Assembly: GCA_047621345.1 (NCBI GenBank)
Contig: JBLHLW010000025.1
Span: 1 to 52,169, forward strand
Source: Actimicrobium sp047621345
GTDB taxonomy: Bacteria; Pseudomonadota; Gammaproteobacteria; Burkholderiales; Burkholderiaceae_D
Length of the DNA stretch: 52,169 nt
Direction of reading: 5' to 3'
This document shows, piece by piece, positions 41,430 to 50,798 of this stretch (positions within the stretch are counted from its first letter, which is position 1; each line of letters starts with the position of its first letter). The notes under the pieces were generated by a model that ran no database searches, was not told where the DNA came from, and saw only the letters and a list, made by a program, of their open reading frames with translations. Made by a program: the position numbers and the translations under genes.

Positions 41430-44400
41430 ATGTTTGAAAAAATCATCCACTTTTCCATCGCCCAGCGCTGGATGGTCATGCTGCTCACGTTCGGCATGGC
41501 CGCCCTTGGCGTGTTCAGTTATCAGCAATTGCCGATTGATGCGGTTCCTGATATCACCAACGTGCAAGTGCAAGTCAATACGTCGGCACCCGGCTATTCG
41601 CCGCTGGAAACCGAGCAGCGCATCACCTATCCGATCGAAACCGTGATGGCCGGTTTGCCGCAACTGGATCAGACCCGTTCGCTATCGCGCTACGGGTTGT
41701 CGCAAGTGACCGTCATCTTCAAGGAGGGTACGGATATTTTCTTTGCGCGCCAGCTCGTCAACGAGCGCCTGCAACAAGCCAGAGAACAATTGCCGTCCGG
41801 ATTGGCGCCGAGTCTGGGACCGATTTCGACCGGCCTCGGAGAGATCGTCATGTGGACGGTCGAGACCCGCGACGGCGCAGTGAAAGCCGATGGCACGCCG
41901 TACACGCCGACTGACTTGCGCGAGATTCAGGACTGGATCATCAAGCCGCAGTTGCGCAATGTGCCCGGTGTCGCCGAGATCAACACCATCGGTGGATACG
42001 CGAAAGAGTTTCATGTTTCGGCTGACCCGGACCGGCTGATCGCGCATGGCTTCGCACTGCAGGACATTGTCACCGCGCTGGAAAGCAACAACAGCAATGT
42101 CGGTGCCGGTTATATCGAGCGGCGCGGCGAACAGTTTCTGGTACGCGCACCCGGACAAGTAAGCTCGATTGCCGACATCGGCAACATCCTTGTCGGCAAT
42201 CGGCAGGGCATCCCGATCCGCATCCGTGATGTCGCCGATGTCGCGCTCGGCAAGGAACTACGCACTGGTGCAGCGACCGAGAACGGTCGCGAAGTCGTGC
42301 TCGGCACGGTCTTCATGCTGATCGGCGAAAACAGCCGTACCGTCTCGCGCGCGGTGGCCAGCAAGCTTGACGAGATCAATCTCAGCTTGCCTGACGGCGT
42401 GTTCGCCAACACGGTCTATGACCGGACCACACTGGTCGACAAGGCGATCAATACCGTCAGGAAGAATCTGATCGAAGGCGCGCTGCTGGTGATCGCCGTG
42501 CTGTTCCTGTTCCTCGGTAATTTGCGTGCCGCACTGATCACGGCGATGGTGATTCCACTGGCAATGCTGTTCACTTTTACCGGCATGGTCACCAACGCGG
42601 TCAGCGCCAATCTGATGAGTCTGGGTGCGCTCGACTTCGGCATCATCATCGATGGCGCGGTAGTCATCGTCGAGAATTGCGTGCGCCGTCTGGCCCATGC
42701 GCAAACCAAGGCCGGGCGGCCGCTGACCCGCACCGAGCGCTTCCATGAAGTGTTCGCCGCCGCCCGCGAAGCACGCCGGCCGTTGCTGTACGGGCAGCTG
42801 ATCATCATGGTGGTCTACTTGCCGATTTTTGCGCTCACTGGCGTCGAAGGAAAGATGTTCCATCCGATGGCGTTCACCGTTGTCGCGGCGCTGATCGGCG
42901 CGATGATCCTGTCGATCACGTTCATCCCGGCAGCCGTTGCGCTATTCATCGGCAACAAGGTCAGCGAGAAAGAAAACCGCTTGATGACCGCTGCCCGAAG
43001 CGCGTATGCACCGATGCTGCGGAGCGCGATGGCGAACAAACCGCTGGTGTTGACGATTGCCAGTGTCGTCATCGTACTGAGCGGATTGCTGGCCACACGC
43101 ATGGGTAGCGAATTCGTCCCCAGTCTTGATGAAGGCGATATCGCGCTGCATGCCTTGCGTATTCCCGGCACCAGCCTGACGCAAGCCATCGCGATGCAAG
43201 AAGAACTGGAACGCACGATCAAGCAGTTTCCGGAGGTCGACAAAATCTTTGCCAAGATCGGCACGGCCGAAATTGCGACCGATCCGATGCCGCCTAATGT
43301 GGCTGACAACTTCGTCATGCTCAAACCGCGATCGGCGTGGCCCGATCCGACCCGCAGCAAAGCCGATCTGGTGATGGCAATGCAGGCCGCCGTCGCCAAG
43401 GTGCCGGGGAATAATTATGAATTCACGCAGCCGATTCAGATGCGCTTCAATGAGTTGATTTCCGGCGTGCGCAGCGATGTCGCCGTGAAGGTATTTGGTG
43501 ATGACATGGACGTCATGAATCAGACCGCGCAGGAAATTTCGGCGGTGCTGGAGGGCGTCCCGGGAGCCGCCGATGTCAAGGTCGAACAAACCACCGGATT
43601 ACCAATGCTGACGATCCAGATCGACCGGGAAAAAACTGCCCGGCTGGGGTTGAATGTCGGTGATGTCCAGCAAGTCATCAGCACTGCGATCGGTGGTGCC
43701 GAAGCGGGCACGCTGTTTCAGGGCGACCGTCGCTTCGACATCATCGTGCGTCTGCCGGAAGTACTACGGGCCGACACGACCGCCATCCTGCGCTTGCCGA
43801 TTCGTCTGCCAGCCGGCGGGGCTGGTGGTCAGCCGTCCTATCTGACTTTGGGCGACGTTGCCAGCATCGACATGGCACCGGGTCCGAACCAGATCAGCCG
43901 CGAAAACGGCAAGCGACGCGTGGTCGTGACTGCCAATGTGCGTGGTCGCGATATGGGCTCGTTTGTCGCCGATGCCGAGCAGCAGATCCGCCAGCAGGTC
44001 AAGATTCCGAGCGGTTACTGGACAACATGGGGCGGCACGTTCGAGCAATTGCAATCGGCCACCAAGCGACTGCAGATCGTCGTACCGGTGGCGCTGCTGC
44101 TGGTCTTCATGTTGCTGTTTGCGATGTTCAACAACCTCAAGGATGGCTTGCTGGTCTTCACTGGCGTGCCGTTCGCGCTGACCGGCGGCATCGTCGCGCT
44201 GTGGCTGCGCGGCATTCCGTTGTCGATTTCGGCGGGTATTGGTTTCATCGCGTTGTCCGGCGTGGCGGTGTTGAACGGACTGGTGATGATTGCGTTCATC
44301 CGGTCGTTGCGCGAGCAGGGCATGCCGCTTGATCAGGCCATCGAAGAAGGTGCACTGACGCGCTTGCGGCCGGTGCTGATGACGGCGCTGGTGGCGTCGC

Positions 44401-44582
44401 TGGGATTTGTGCCGATGGCCATTGCCATCGGTACTGGTGCCGAGGTGCAGCGACCATTGGCCACTGTCGTCATTGGCGGCATCCTGTCCTCGACCGCGCT
44501 GACGTTGCTGGTGCTGCCATTGTTGTACCGGATGGCGTATCGCAAGGAAGACGACAAGTCCGCCGCGTTAGATGGCAGGTAG
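41430..44582 (+). CDS. czcA: CzcA-type heavy-metal RND efflux pump
   Basis: A 1050-residue inner-membrane proton/metal antiporter with 12 spans and two periplasmic loops. The proton-relay motif in the fourth span reads DFGIIIDGAVVIVEN (Asp402, Asp408), the pattern of the HME1 group exporting Co, Zn and Cd rather than the Cus or Ag group. Further blocks are IDAVPDITNVQVQVNT at the N-terminus and EFVPSLDEGDIALHALRIPG. No metal-sensing two-component system (czcRS) is in the window. The TAG stop lies inside a dispersed repeat that begins at 44579. Confidence 0.95.
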   Translation: MFEKIIHFSIAQRWMVMLLTFGMAALGVFSYQQLPIDAVPDITNVQVQVNTSAPGYSPLETEQRITYPIETVMAGLPQLDQTRSLSRYGLSQVTVIFKEGTDIFFARQLVNERLQQAREQLPSGLAPSLGPISTGLGEIVMWTVETRDGAVKADGTPYTPTDLREIQDWIIKPQLRNVPGVAEINTIGGYAKEFHVSADPDRLIAHGFALQDIVTALESNNSNVGAGYIERRGEQFLVRAPGQVSSIADIGNILVGNRQGIPIRIRDVADVALGKELRTGAATENGREVVLGTVFMLIGENSRTVSRAVASKLDEINLSLPDGVFANTVYDRTTLVDKAINTVRKNLIEGALLVIAVLFLFLGNLRAALITAMVIPLAMLFTFTGMVTNAVSANLMSLGALDFGIIIDGAVVIVENCVRRLAHAQTKAGRPLTRTERFHEVFAAAREARRPLLYGQLIIMVVYLPIFALTGVEGKMFHPMAFTVVAALIGAMILSITFIPAAVALFIGNKVSEKENRLMTAARSAYAPMLRSAMANKPLVLTIASVVIVLSGLLATRMGSEFVPSLDEGDIALHALRIPGTSLTQAIAMQEELERTIKQFPEVDKIFAKIGTAEIATDPMPPNVADNFVMLKPRSAWPDPTRSKADLVMAMQAAVAKVPGNNYEFTQPIQMRFNELISGVRSDVAVKVFGDDMDVMNQTAQEISAVLEGVPGAADVKVEQTTGLPMLTIQIDREKTARLGLNVGDVQQVISTAIGGAEAGTLFQGDRRFDIIVRLPEVLRADTTAILRLPIRLPAGGAGGQPSYLTLGDVASIDMAPGPNQISRENGKRRVVVTANVRGRDMGSFVADAEQQIRQQVKIPSGYWTTWGGTFEQLQSATKRLQIVVPVALLLVFMLLFAMFNNLKDGLLVFTGVPFALTGGIVALWLRGIPLSISAGIGFIALSGVAVLNGLVMIAFIRSLREQGMPLDQAIEEGALTRLRPVLMTALVASLGFVPMAIAIGTGAEVQRPLATVVIGGILSSTALTLLVLPLLYRMAYRKEDDKSAALDGR

Positions 44583-44689
44583 GGTGGGCACGGGCTCATC
44601 GTGCCCACGCGAGCGCATTGCCGAGCGCCCGGATTTGACCGGCACTGCTGGTGCGCGCGCGTGGGCACAAAGATCCGTGCCCACCCTAC
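44579..44689. repeat. Palindromic dispersed repeat, copy 1
   Basis: 111 bp bounded by GTAGGGTGGGCACGG and its inverse CCGTGCCCACCCTAC, so the element can fold as one long hairpin. Inside are a second inverted GTGCCCACGCGAGCGC and a GCGCGCGTGGGCAC. It contains the czcA stop codon (44580-44582). Confidence 0.85.
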
Positions 44690-44708
44690 GGATGATTGCA
44701 TTCGGCAG

Positions 44709-44773
44709 GTAGGGTGGGCACGGGTTCATCGTGCCCACGCGAGCGCATTGCCGAGCGCCCGGATTTGACCGGC
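44709..44773. repeat. Palindromic dispersed repeat, copy 2 (left half)
   Basis: 65 bp that match the first 65 bp of copy 1 with one mismatch (C to T), then diverge; even the preceding GGCAG is shared. The right inverted end is missing. Confidence 0.85.
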
Positions 44774-44837
44774 CGTCGACCCTCCGGTGGCTGCCGCTGG
44801 TTGGCTAGGTGCTGGATCTGCCCCGGCGTACTGTCGT

Positions 44838-45695
44838 CTATCGCAACAGCAGGATAGGTATCCGGGTTGTGCGTAGCAGGGTGGTGGTGGTGCTGCCGAC
44901 GATCAATTGCCGCATGCGTGAATGGCCATAGGCGCCCATGACCAGCAGGTCAATGGCATTGGCGCGGACATAGTCGGGGAGGACATGGTCGGCTTCACCT
45001 TCGAGCAGGGCAACCGTGACCACCAGACCATTGTCAGCCAGCTTCCGGCGGGCTTTGTCGAGTGCATCGCGATGGCTGACCGAGTCGGTGCCAACCATGA
45101 CGACATGGCATGGTAGTCCTCGAAATAACGGACTGGTGGCCAGTAGCGCGATGCCTTTCTCGGCGGTCTCACTAGCGTCGAAGGCGATCATGATCTTGCT
45201 GGGTGACGCAAAGACAGACGGCACCACCAGAATCGGACGGTGCAGCGCACGTACGACGCGCTCCAGATTGCTGCCCAGATGACGCGCGGCCTGGTCTGCC
45301 GCTTCGCCGCGCTGACCGAGCACGAACAGCCTGACATCGGGTTCGAGGTCGAGCAGTGTGTCGACCAGTTCGCCGTGCCATTGATGACCCGCCGGTGTGC
45401 TGACGCCGGCGTCGCGTGCGCGTTGCCTGGCGCCGTCGAGCAGAAGGCGGCCGCCTTCCTGCGCGACTTTGCTGCGCTGCTCGTCGAGTGACGCGAGTTG
45501 GACGAGCAAGTCTTCGCGCGAGCCCAGTCCGATATTGCCGCTCAGGTCGTTTTTCCGGGCCGGCTCCGCTACGTGGCTCAGTACATGCGCAAATTCGAGC
45601 GGCGCATCGAGCCGTTGGGCCGCCCAAGCGGCGTAATCAGTGACGGTGGTGCCATAGCTGGATTGATCGATGCATGCCACGACTTTGTTGTTCAT
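44838..45695 (-). CDS. Tandem universal stress protein (UspA family)
   Basis: A 285-residue protein of two Usp domains (about 1-150 and 163-285). The second has the nucleotide site MGAYGHSRMRQLIVGSTTTT with the G-x2-G-x9-G(S/T) spacing, so ATP binding is likely; the first is degenerate (FVLGQRGEAADQAARHLGSN). AAGGAG seven bases before the ATG confirms the start. It follows the SulP transporter gene by 17 bp on the same strand, a frequent pairing, and may tune that transporter or respond to stress. Confidence 0.88.
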   Translation of the reverse strand: MNNKVVACIDQSSYGTTVTDYAAWAAQRLDAPLEFAHVLSHVAEPARKNDLSGNIGLGSREDLLVQLASLDEQRSKVAQEGGRLLLDGARQRARDAGVSTPAGHQWHGELVDTLLDLEPDVRLFVLGQRGEAADQAARHLGSNLERVVRALHRPILVVPSVFASPSKIMIAFDASETAEKGIALLATSPLFRGLPCHVVMVGTDSVSHRDALDKARRKLADNGLVVTVALLEGEADHVLPDYVRANAIDLLVMGAYGHSRMRQLIVGSTTTTLLRTTRIPILLLR

Positions 45696-45712
45696 GGGAG
45701 TGCTCCTTGGTC

Positions 45713-47197
45713 TTAGTGGGTGAGGGATTGTTCGAGCGCGTCTGGTTTGTCGTGCACGCCAAATTGATCGACGATCGTCGCGCTGGCTTCATTCATGCCG
45801 ACGAGTTCGACCGCGGTGCCTTGTCGACGGAACTTGATGACCACCTTGTCGAGTGCGCCGACGGCGGTGATGTCCCAGAAGTGCGCTTTGCTGACGTCGA
45901 TGCGGACGTGTTCGATGGCTTCCTTGAAGTCAAAGGCGGCATTGAATTTTTCGGATGAGGCAAAGAACACTTGGCCAATGACGGTGTATTCCCGGGTGCG
46001 GCCATCGCCGGACATCAGTGAGGTCGTATTCAGCAAACGTCCCACCTTGGTCGCAAAGAACAGCGCACTGAGCAGCACGCCGACAAAGACGCCTTTGGCG
46101 AGGTCATGGGTCGCCACCACCACCACCACGGTTGCCACCATCACGACGCTGGAACTGAGCGGATTTTTTGGCAGGTTGCGCAGCGAGTCCCAGCTAAACG
46201 TGCCGATCGACACCATGATCATCACGGCCACCAGCGCCGCCATCGGAATCATCCCGACCCACGGTCCCATGAACACCACCATGATCAGCAAAACCACACC
46301 GGCAGTGAGGGTCGAGAGCCGGCCACGTCCGCCGGATTTGATATTGATCACCGATTGACCGATCATCGCGCAACCGGCCATGCCACCGAGCAGACCGGAA
46401 GCAATATTGGCCACGCCTTGACCGGCGCATTCGCGACTCTTGTTACTGGGCGTGTCGGTCAGATCATCAATGATGGTCGCCGTCATCATCGATTCGAGCA
46501 GGCCGACGATGGCCAGTGTCAGCGCATACGGAAAAATAATGGTCAGCGTTTCCAGCGTTAGTGGCACGTCGGGGAACAGGAATAGTGGCAGGCTGTCAGG
46601 CAGTTGTCCCATGTCCTTGACGGTGCGAATATCGAGCCCCAGCCACAGCGACAGCGCGGTCAGCACGACGATGCAGACCAGTGGTGACGGGATCGCTTTG
46701 GTGAGGTACGGGAATAAATAAATCAGGCCCAGTCCGCCGGCGACCATTGCATAAACGACCCAGGTGACGTTCATCAGTTCAGGCAATTGCGCCATGAAAA
46801 TCAGTATCGCCAGTGCGTTGACAAAGCCGGTCACGACCGAGCGCGACACAAAGCGCATCAGCGTTCCGAGGCGCAGGGCGCCGGCGACGATTTGCAGCAC
46901 GCCGGTCAGCAACGTAGCGGCTAACAAATATTGCAATCCATGGTCCTTGACCAGACTCACCATCACCAGCGCCATCGCGCCGGTGGCCGCCGAAATCATG
47001 CCGGGACGACCACCGACAAAGGCAATCACCACCGCTATGCAAAATGACGCGTACAGGCCGACCTTGGGATCGACTCCGGCGATGATGGAAAAGGCAATGG
47101 CCTCGGGGATGAGCGCCAGGGCGACGACCACACCGGCGAGGACATCGCCGCGAATGTTCGACAGCCAGTCTAGCCGGAGTTGTTTTTGGTATGACAT
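45713..47197 (-). CDS. SulP-family anion transporter with STAS domain
   Basis: A 494-residue transporter with about 12-14 spans (1-370) and a cytoplasmic STAS domain (about 395-480; VFFASSEKFNAAF, then IDVSKAHFWDITAVGALDKV). The SulP signature ALALIPEAIAFSIIAGVDPKVGLY opens the membrane part, and AGCAMIGQSVINIKSGGRGR is the conserved substrate-site segment. Members carry sulfate, bicarbonate or dicarboxylates, with exchange or sodium coupling; the substrate cannot be told here. ATG 47197 chosen over an upstream TTG. Confidence 0.9.
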   Translation of the reverse strand: MSYQKQLRLDWLSNIRGDVLAGVVVALALIPEAIAFSIIAGVDPKVGLYASFCIAVVIAFVGGRPGMISAATGAMALVMVSLVKDHGLQYLLAATLLTGVLQIVAGALRLGTLMRFVSRSVVTGFVNALAILIFMAQLPELMNVTWVVYAMVAGGLGLIYLFPYLTKAIPSPLVCIVVLTALSLWLGLDIRTVKDMGQLPDSLPLFLFPDVPLTLETLTIIFPYALTLAIVGLLESMMTATIIDDLTDTPSNKSRECAGQGVANIASGLLGGMAGCAMIGQSVINIKSGGRGRLSTLTAGVVLLIMVVFMGPWVGMIPMAALVAVMIMVSIGTFSWDSLRNLPKNPLSSSVVMVATVVVVVATHDLAKGVFVGVLLSALFFATKVGRLLNTTSLMSGDGRTREYTVIGQVFFASSEKFNAAFDFKEAIEHVRIDVSKAHFWDITAVGALDKVVIKFRRQGTAVELVGMNEASATIVDQFGVHDKPDALEQSLTH

Positions 47198-47316
47198 GAG
47201 ATTCCGTTTCAAATGAATAAGGCAACAGGCCTCGAAGGATTGAATACCCGACGGTACTGTTCGATTTATTGCGGTATTTTACAGGCCTGATTCCGGAGCG
47301 CCGGCTGCAACGGCCT

Positions 47317-47425
47317 GTAGGGTGGGCACAGGGTCATCGTGCCCACGCGAGCGCACGACCGAATGGTCGGAATTGACAGGCATTACCGGTGTGCGCGCAT
47401 GGGCACAAACAGCCGTGCCCACCCT
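47317..47425. repeat. Palindromic dispersed repeat, copy 3
   Basis: 109 bp with the same ends as copy 1 (GTAGGGTGGGCAC at 47317, CCGTGCCCACCCT ending 47425) but a diverged centre. Located between sulP and the DMT permease gene, so the sulP-usp block is bracketed by copies of the element. Confidence 0.8.
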
Positions 47426-47471
47426 CCGGCGTGTGCGACACTGCGGTCCCTGTCCGGAATGAAGACTGATT

Positions 47472-48431
47472 ATGTGGAATGGCGTCTTGTGTGGCTTGTT
47501 GGCCGGAGCGATGTGGGGCATGGTGTTCATCGTGCCGGAAATCCTGTCGGCATTTTCGCCGCTGGAATTGGCGGTTGGCCGCTATACCGCGTATGGCGTC
47601 ATCGCTATCGCGCTGCTGTTGCCGCGCCTGCGCGGCATGCTGCGTCGGCTTGAGCGCAGCGATTACTCTGCGCTGCTGCGTCAGGCGTTGACCGGCAATC
47701 TCCTCTATTACATGCTGCTCGCGCTAGGGGTGAAGCTGGCCGGGGTGGCGCCCACGTCGCTCATCATCGGCCTGCTGCCGATTTCGGTCACGCTGATCGG
47801 GCACAAGGATCAGGGCGCTGTACCATTGCGGCGATTGGCGCTGCCATTGCTGGTGGTCGCTGCCGGTATCGCTTGCATCAACATTGACCTGTTCAGTCAC
47901 ACCAGCGCCTCCGGTGCCGATATCGCACGCACGCTGCTCGGTGTGCTGGCGGCCACGGGAGCGCTACTGTGCTGGACCTGGTACGCCATCGACAACGCGC
48001 GCTACCTGCGGCGCAACCCGCATTTCAGTAATGCCGAATGGTCGGCGTTGTACGGTATCTCCAGCGGCATGATGGCCGTGCTGATCGGTGTAGCGGCGTT
48101 CGCTATCTGGCATGAAGACGTGACCGGTGCCGCCGGCGTACTCAGCGGACGTGACTGGACGCTGTTCTGGATTGCCAACAGCCTGCTCGCGCTGGGTGCG
48201 TCGGTGATCGGCAACCAATTGTGGAATGTCGCCAGTCGCAGCGTGCCGATGACATTGTCCGGACAACTGATTCTGTTCGAGACCTTGTTTGCTTTGCTGT
48301 ACGGCTTCATTTATCAACAACGCTTGCCGCGATTACTGGAGAGTGCTGCCATCGTCTTGCTGATCGCCGGTGTGCTGTGGTCGGTGCGTGTTCATGCGGT
48401 GCAAAAACAGCTTGCAGCTGTTCCTGCTTGA
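47472..48431 (+). CDS. DMT-superfamily (EamA) transporter
   Basis: A 319-residue inner-membrane permease with ten predicted spans in two EamA repeats (about 5-140 and 158-300). The first starts LCGLLAGAMWGMVFIVPEIL, the second includes AATGALLCWTWYAIDNARYL. Substrate unknown; relatives export amino acids or metabolites. ATG 47472 follows the repeat by about 45 bp with no strong ribosome-binding site. It converges with the oxidoreductase gene 24 bp downstream. Confidence 0.82.
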   Translation: MWNGVLCGLLAGAMWGMVFIVPEILSAFSPLELAVGRYTAYGVIAIALLLPRLRGMLRRLERSDYSALLRQALTGNLLYYMLLALGVKLAGVAPTSLIIGLLPISVTLIGHKDQGAVPLRRLALPLLVVAAGIACINIDLFSHTSASGADIARTLLGVLAATGALLCWTWYAIDNARYLRRNPHFSNAEWSALYGISSGMMAVLIGVAAFAIWHEDVTGAAGVLSGRDWTLFWIANSLLALGASVIGNQLWNVASRSVPMTLSGQLILFETLFALLYGFIYQQRLPRLLESAAIVLLIAGVLWSVRVHAVQKQLAAVPA

Positions 48432-48454
48432 AGCGACTCCCGTACGGTCGATTC

Positions 48455-49231
48455 TCAGCTGCCCCCGAACCAGTTGTACCCCTGATTTTCCCAATAGCCG
48501 CCGGGATACGTGTTGGTGACAAAAATCGCCTGAATGTGTTTGGGATTTTTGTAGCCCAGCTTGGTTGGCATGCGCAGCTTCATCGGAAACCCGTAACGCG
48601 GCGGCAGTTGCTGGCCGTCGTAGGTCAAGGCCATCAGGGTTTGCGGATGCAATGCCGTCGCCATGTCGATGCTGGTGAAATAGTCGTCGCTGCATTTGAA
48701 CCCGACATACTTTGCCGTGAGATCGGCGCCGACGCGCCTTAGAAAGGTGGAGAACGGTACGCCGCCCCACTTGCCAATCGCGCTCCAGCCTTCGACGCAG
48801 ATATGACGCGTGACCTGATCGGTTTGCGGCAAGCCGCGCAAGCGCGTCAACGACCAGGGCTGGCGGTCGGCGATCAGGCCACTCAATTCGAGCCGCCAGG
48901 TCTCGCCATCGACTTGCGTGATTTCGTCTTCACGGTAAAACGCATTGAACGGAAACGGCCGTGTGATCATCGACTCGGGATAGGTTGGTGCCAGCTTGGT
49001 CGGGTCGAACAACAAGCCTTGTACTTTGTCATTGAAGCGCGACATGCCGGCTAACGCGGTATCGATGCTGCTTGCTTCGCTGGTCGAACAACCGGTCAGT
49101 AGCGCCAGCCCGCCGAGGCTTAAACTGCGCTGCAAAAATGCGCGACGCGAGGGCGCGCTGACCTGACGGATGGCATCGGCCAGCATTGCGGCACCGTCGG
49201 TATTGATCACGATGGATTTTATTTTGGGCAT
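48455..49231 (-). CDS. Tat-exported molybdopterin oxidoreductase (MsrP/sulfite-oxidase fold)
   Basis: A 258-residue periplasmic enzyme. A twin-arginine signal (SRRAFLQRSLSLGG, residues 28-41) is followed by a lipobox LTGC (Cys48), suggesting a Tat lipoprotein. The molybdenum ligand is Cys145 in HICVEGWSAIGKWGG; MKLRMPTKLGYKNPKHI is the cofactor/dimer segment. MsrP repairs oxidised methionine in periplasmic proteins, but it normally pairs with MsrQ. Here the neighbour is a b561-type cytochrome, so its electron path and perhaps its substrate differ. ATG 49231 has GGAG upstream. Confidence 0.85.
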   Translation of the reverse strand: MPKIKSIVINTDGAAMLADAIRQVSAPSRRAFLQRSLSLGGLALLTGCSTSEASSIDTALAGMSRFNDKVQGLLFDPTKLAPTYPESMITRPFPFNAFYREDEITQVDGETWRLELSGLIADRQPWSLTRLRGLPQTDQVTRHICVEGWSAIGKWGGVPFSTFLRRVGADLTAKYVGFKCSDDYFTSIDMATALHPQTLMALTYDGQQLPPRYGFPMKLRMPTKLGYKNPKHIQAIFVTNTYPGGYWENQGYNWFGGS

Positions 49232-49263
49232 GGCATTCTCCGGGCTCTGGTCTTTGTTATTGA

Positions 49264-49884
49264 TTAGCGGCCGCGCAACATGGCCAGCAATGTGCGCGGC
49301 ACCAGGGCGACCATCACCAGATGCACGGCGATAAATCCGGTCAGCGCTGACATCGCAAAAAAATGGACCCGCCGCGCCGATTCGTAACCGCCCAGCAGTT
49401 CGCGCAGCAGCCCGAACTGGACCGACTTCCACAGCACCAGACCGGACAGCACGATCAGGATGATGTCGAGCATCACGAACAGATACGCGACACGTTGCAC
49501 CGTGTTGTAGTGACGTGGATCGACATGGACCAGCTTGCCTTTGAGTGCGGCCCCCAACTCGCGCAGAAACTGGCGTGGCGACAATGGAAAAAACTGACGT
49601 CGCAAACGCCCGGAGAACAGGTTGATCGCAAGATAGACAATGCCGTTGACCGCCAGCAGCCACATCGCCGCAAAATGCCATTGCAGCGCTCCGCCCAGCC
49701 AGCCACCCAGCGTCAGTTGCGCCGGGAAATTGAAGCCGAAGAAGGGGGAGGCGTTATAGATGCGCAAGCCGCTGGCGATCATCAACACCACCGCGCCAGC
49801 ATTGAGCCAGTGCGTCGCGCGTAACCACAACGGATGAATGAGGTCGGGTTTGCCCGTCGCACTGGATCGCATGGTGGTCTTCAT
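49264..49884 (-). CDS. Cytochrome b561 family membrane protein
   Basis: A 206-residue di-haem b-type cytochrome with four or five spans. Histidines at the usual places are seen in RATHWLNAGAV, LQWHFAAMW, RRVHFFAMS and AVHLVMVAL. It likely passes quinol electrons to the Tat oxidoreductase encoded next. ATG 49884 overlaps the DUF1223 stop by four bases (ATGA), which decides the start against an upstream alternative. Confidence 0.85.
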   Translation of the reverse strand: MKTTMRSSATGKPDLIHPLWLRATHWLNAGAVVLMIASGLRIYNASPFFGFNFPAQLTLGGWLGGALQWHFAAMWLLAVNGIVYLAINLFSGRLRRQFFPLSPRQFLRELGAALKGKLVHVDPRHYNTVQRVAYLFVMLDIILIVLSGLVLWKSVQFGLLRELLGGYESARRVHFFAMSALTGFIAVHLVMVALVPRTLLAMLRGR

Positions 49885-50663
49885 GACAGCCCCAGCGCTG
49901 GCGTGCACTGCGCCGTGCTGACTGCCTGCAGAACGTTGCCTTGCTCCTGTACAAAGGCAACCGCTTGCAGGTTCTGCCGATTCCAGCCCTCCGGCAGCGT
50001 GATTTGCTGGCGCAACTGCGCACGTCCTTTTTCAAGCGGAATCGGTCCGAACCACAGGCGCGCCGTGTTGTCATGCCTGAGCGTCGCGCCACTGTTTTCG
50101 CCACGGGTCACGTGTGACACCAGTGCGCTTTCGCTGACGGCCAGGTAGAGTGCGCCACTGAGATGCGGATCAGACGCGACGGCATTGGCTTCGAGTGCCA
50201 CGCGCGCTGTAGCGATCGGTGCCGATGTCAGCGTGATGGTCAGTGGTGCAACTCTGGCGTTGATGTGTCGCACTGTCGCCGGAAGATCGTTACGCCATCC
50301 ACGTAGTTCTTCACCATTGACGAAAAACTGCGGAGTGTAGGCGACCTGATTTTTACGGAAGGACAGCAGCGCGGCTTGGCGAGCGTCAAAGCGGGTTTGC
50401 GCAAAAACGTCTTTCCAGCCGATTCGATCCCAATAACTGACATGCAGCGCCAGTGGCACCACTACCGCATCGGCATCGAGCACCTGGTGTAACTGGCGCA
50501 ATTGCAGATCGGCCGGAGGACAGCTTGAACAGCCTTCGCTGGTATACAGTTCGACCAGCGCGGCGGTCGCAACGCCACTTTTGACGCTGCAGGCATTGCC
50601 GGCATACGACGGCAATGTCACGCAGCATGTGCAAGCCAAGACAGTCAGGGTGATGGGGTTCAT
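49881..50663 (-). CDS. DUF1223 secreted thioredoxin-like protein
   Basis: A 260-residue exported protein with a signal peptide (1-21). The DUF1223 core starts with VELYTSEGCSSCPPADLQL (Cys45, Cys48, a CxxC redox motif), with HVSYWDRIGWKDVFA and YTPQFFVNGEE further on. This fits a periplasmic thiol-active protein. Leads the three-gene operon DUF1223, cytochrome b561, oxidoreductase under the SigF-like promoter. ATG 50663 is chosen from the signal-peptide shape. Confidence 0.88.
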   Translation of the reverse strand: MNPITLTVLACTCCVTLPSYAGNACSVKSGVATAALVELYTSEGCSSCPPADLQLRQLHQVLDADAVVVPLALHVSYWDRIGWKDVFAQTRFDARQAALLSFRKNQVAYTPQFFVNGEELRGWRNDLPATVRHINARVAPLTITLTSAPIATARVALEANAVASDPHLSGALYLAVSESALVSHVTRGENSGATLRHDNTARLWFGPIPLEKGRAQLRQQITLPEGWNRQNLQAVAFVQEQGNVLQAVSTAQCTPALGLS

Positions 50664-50700
50664 GGTGTTATCCCGTTCCAAGGAGGGTGTACAAGCTAGT

Positions 50701-50726
50701 TCGCCGCCACGACGGCATTGGTTACA
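50701..50726 (-). promoter_or_regulatory. ECF (SigF-type) promoter of the DUF1223 operon
   Basis: On the minus strand GTAACC (50726-50721) is followed after exactly 16 bases by CGAA (50704-50701). This equals the GTAACC-N16-CGAA motif I remember for the Caulobacter SigF regulon. It lies about 38 bp upstream of the DUF1223 ATG and beside the gene for the cognate-looking sigma factor. Confidence 0.75.
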
Positions 50727-50798
50727 GTGGTTAAGAAATTTGTGTGCAGGTCGATTTATTTTCAAATATTGTGATGAATTTTGTTACCTAAGGCGCCT

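Noticed and set aside
44579..44773. CRISPR-like array from the repeated GTAGGGTGGGCAC blocks
   Set aside because: Only two adjacent copies, palindromic and 65-111 bp long, with no regular spacers or cas genes.
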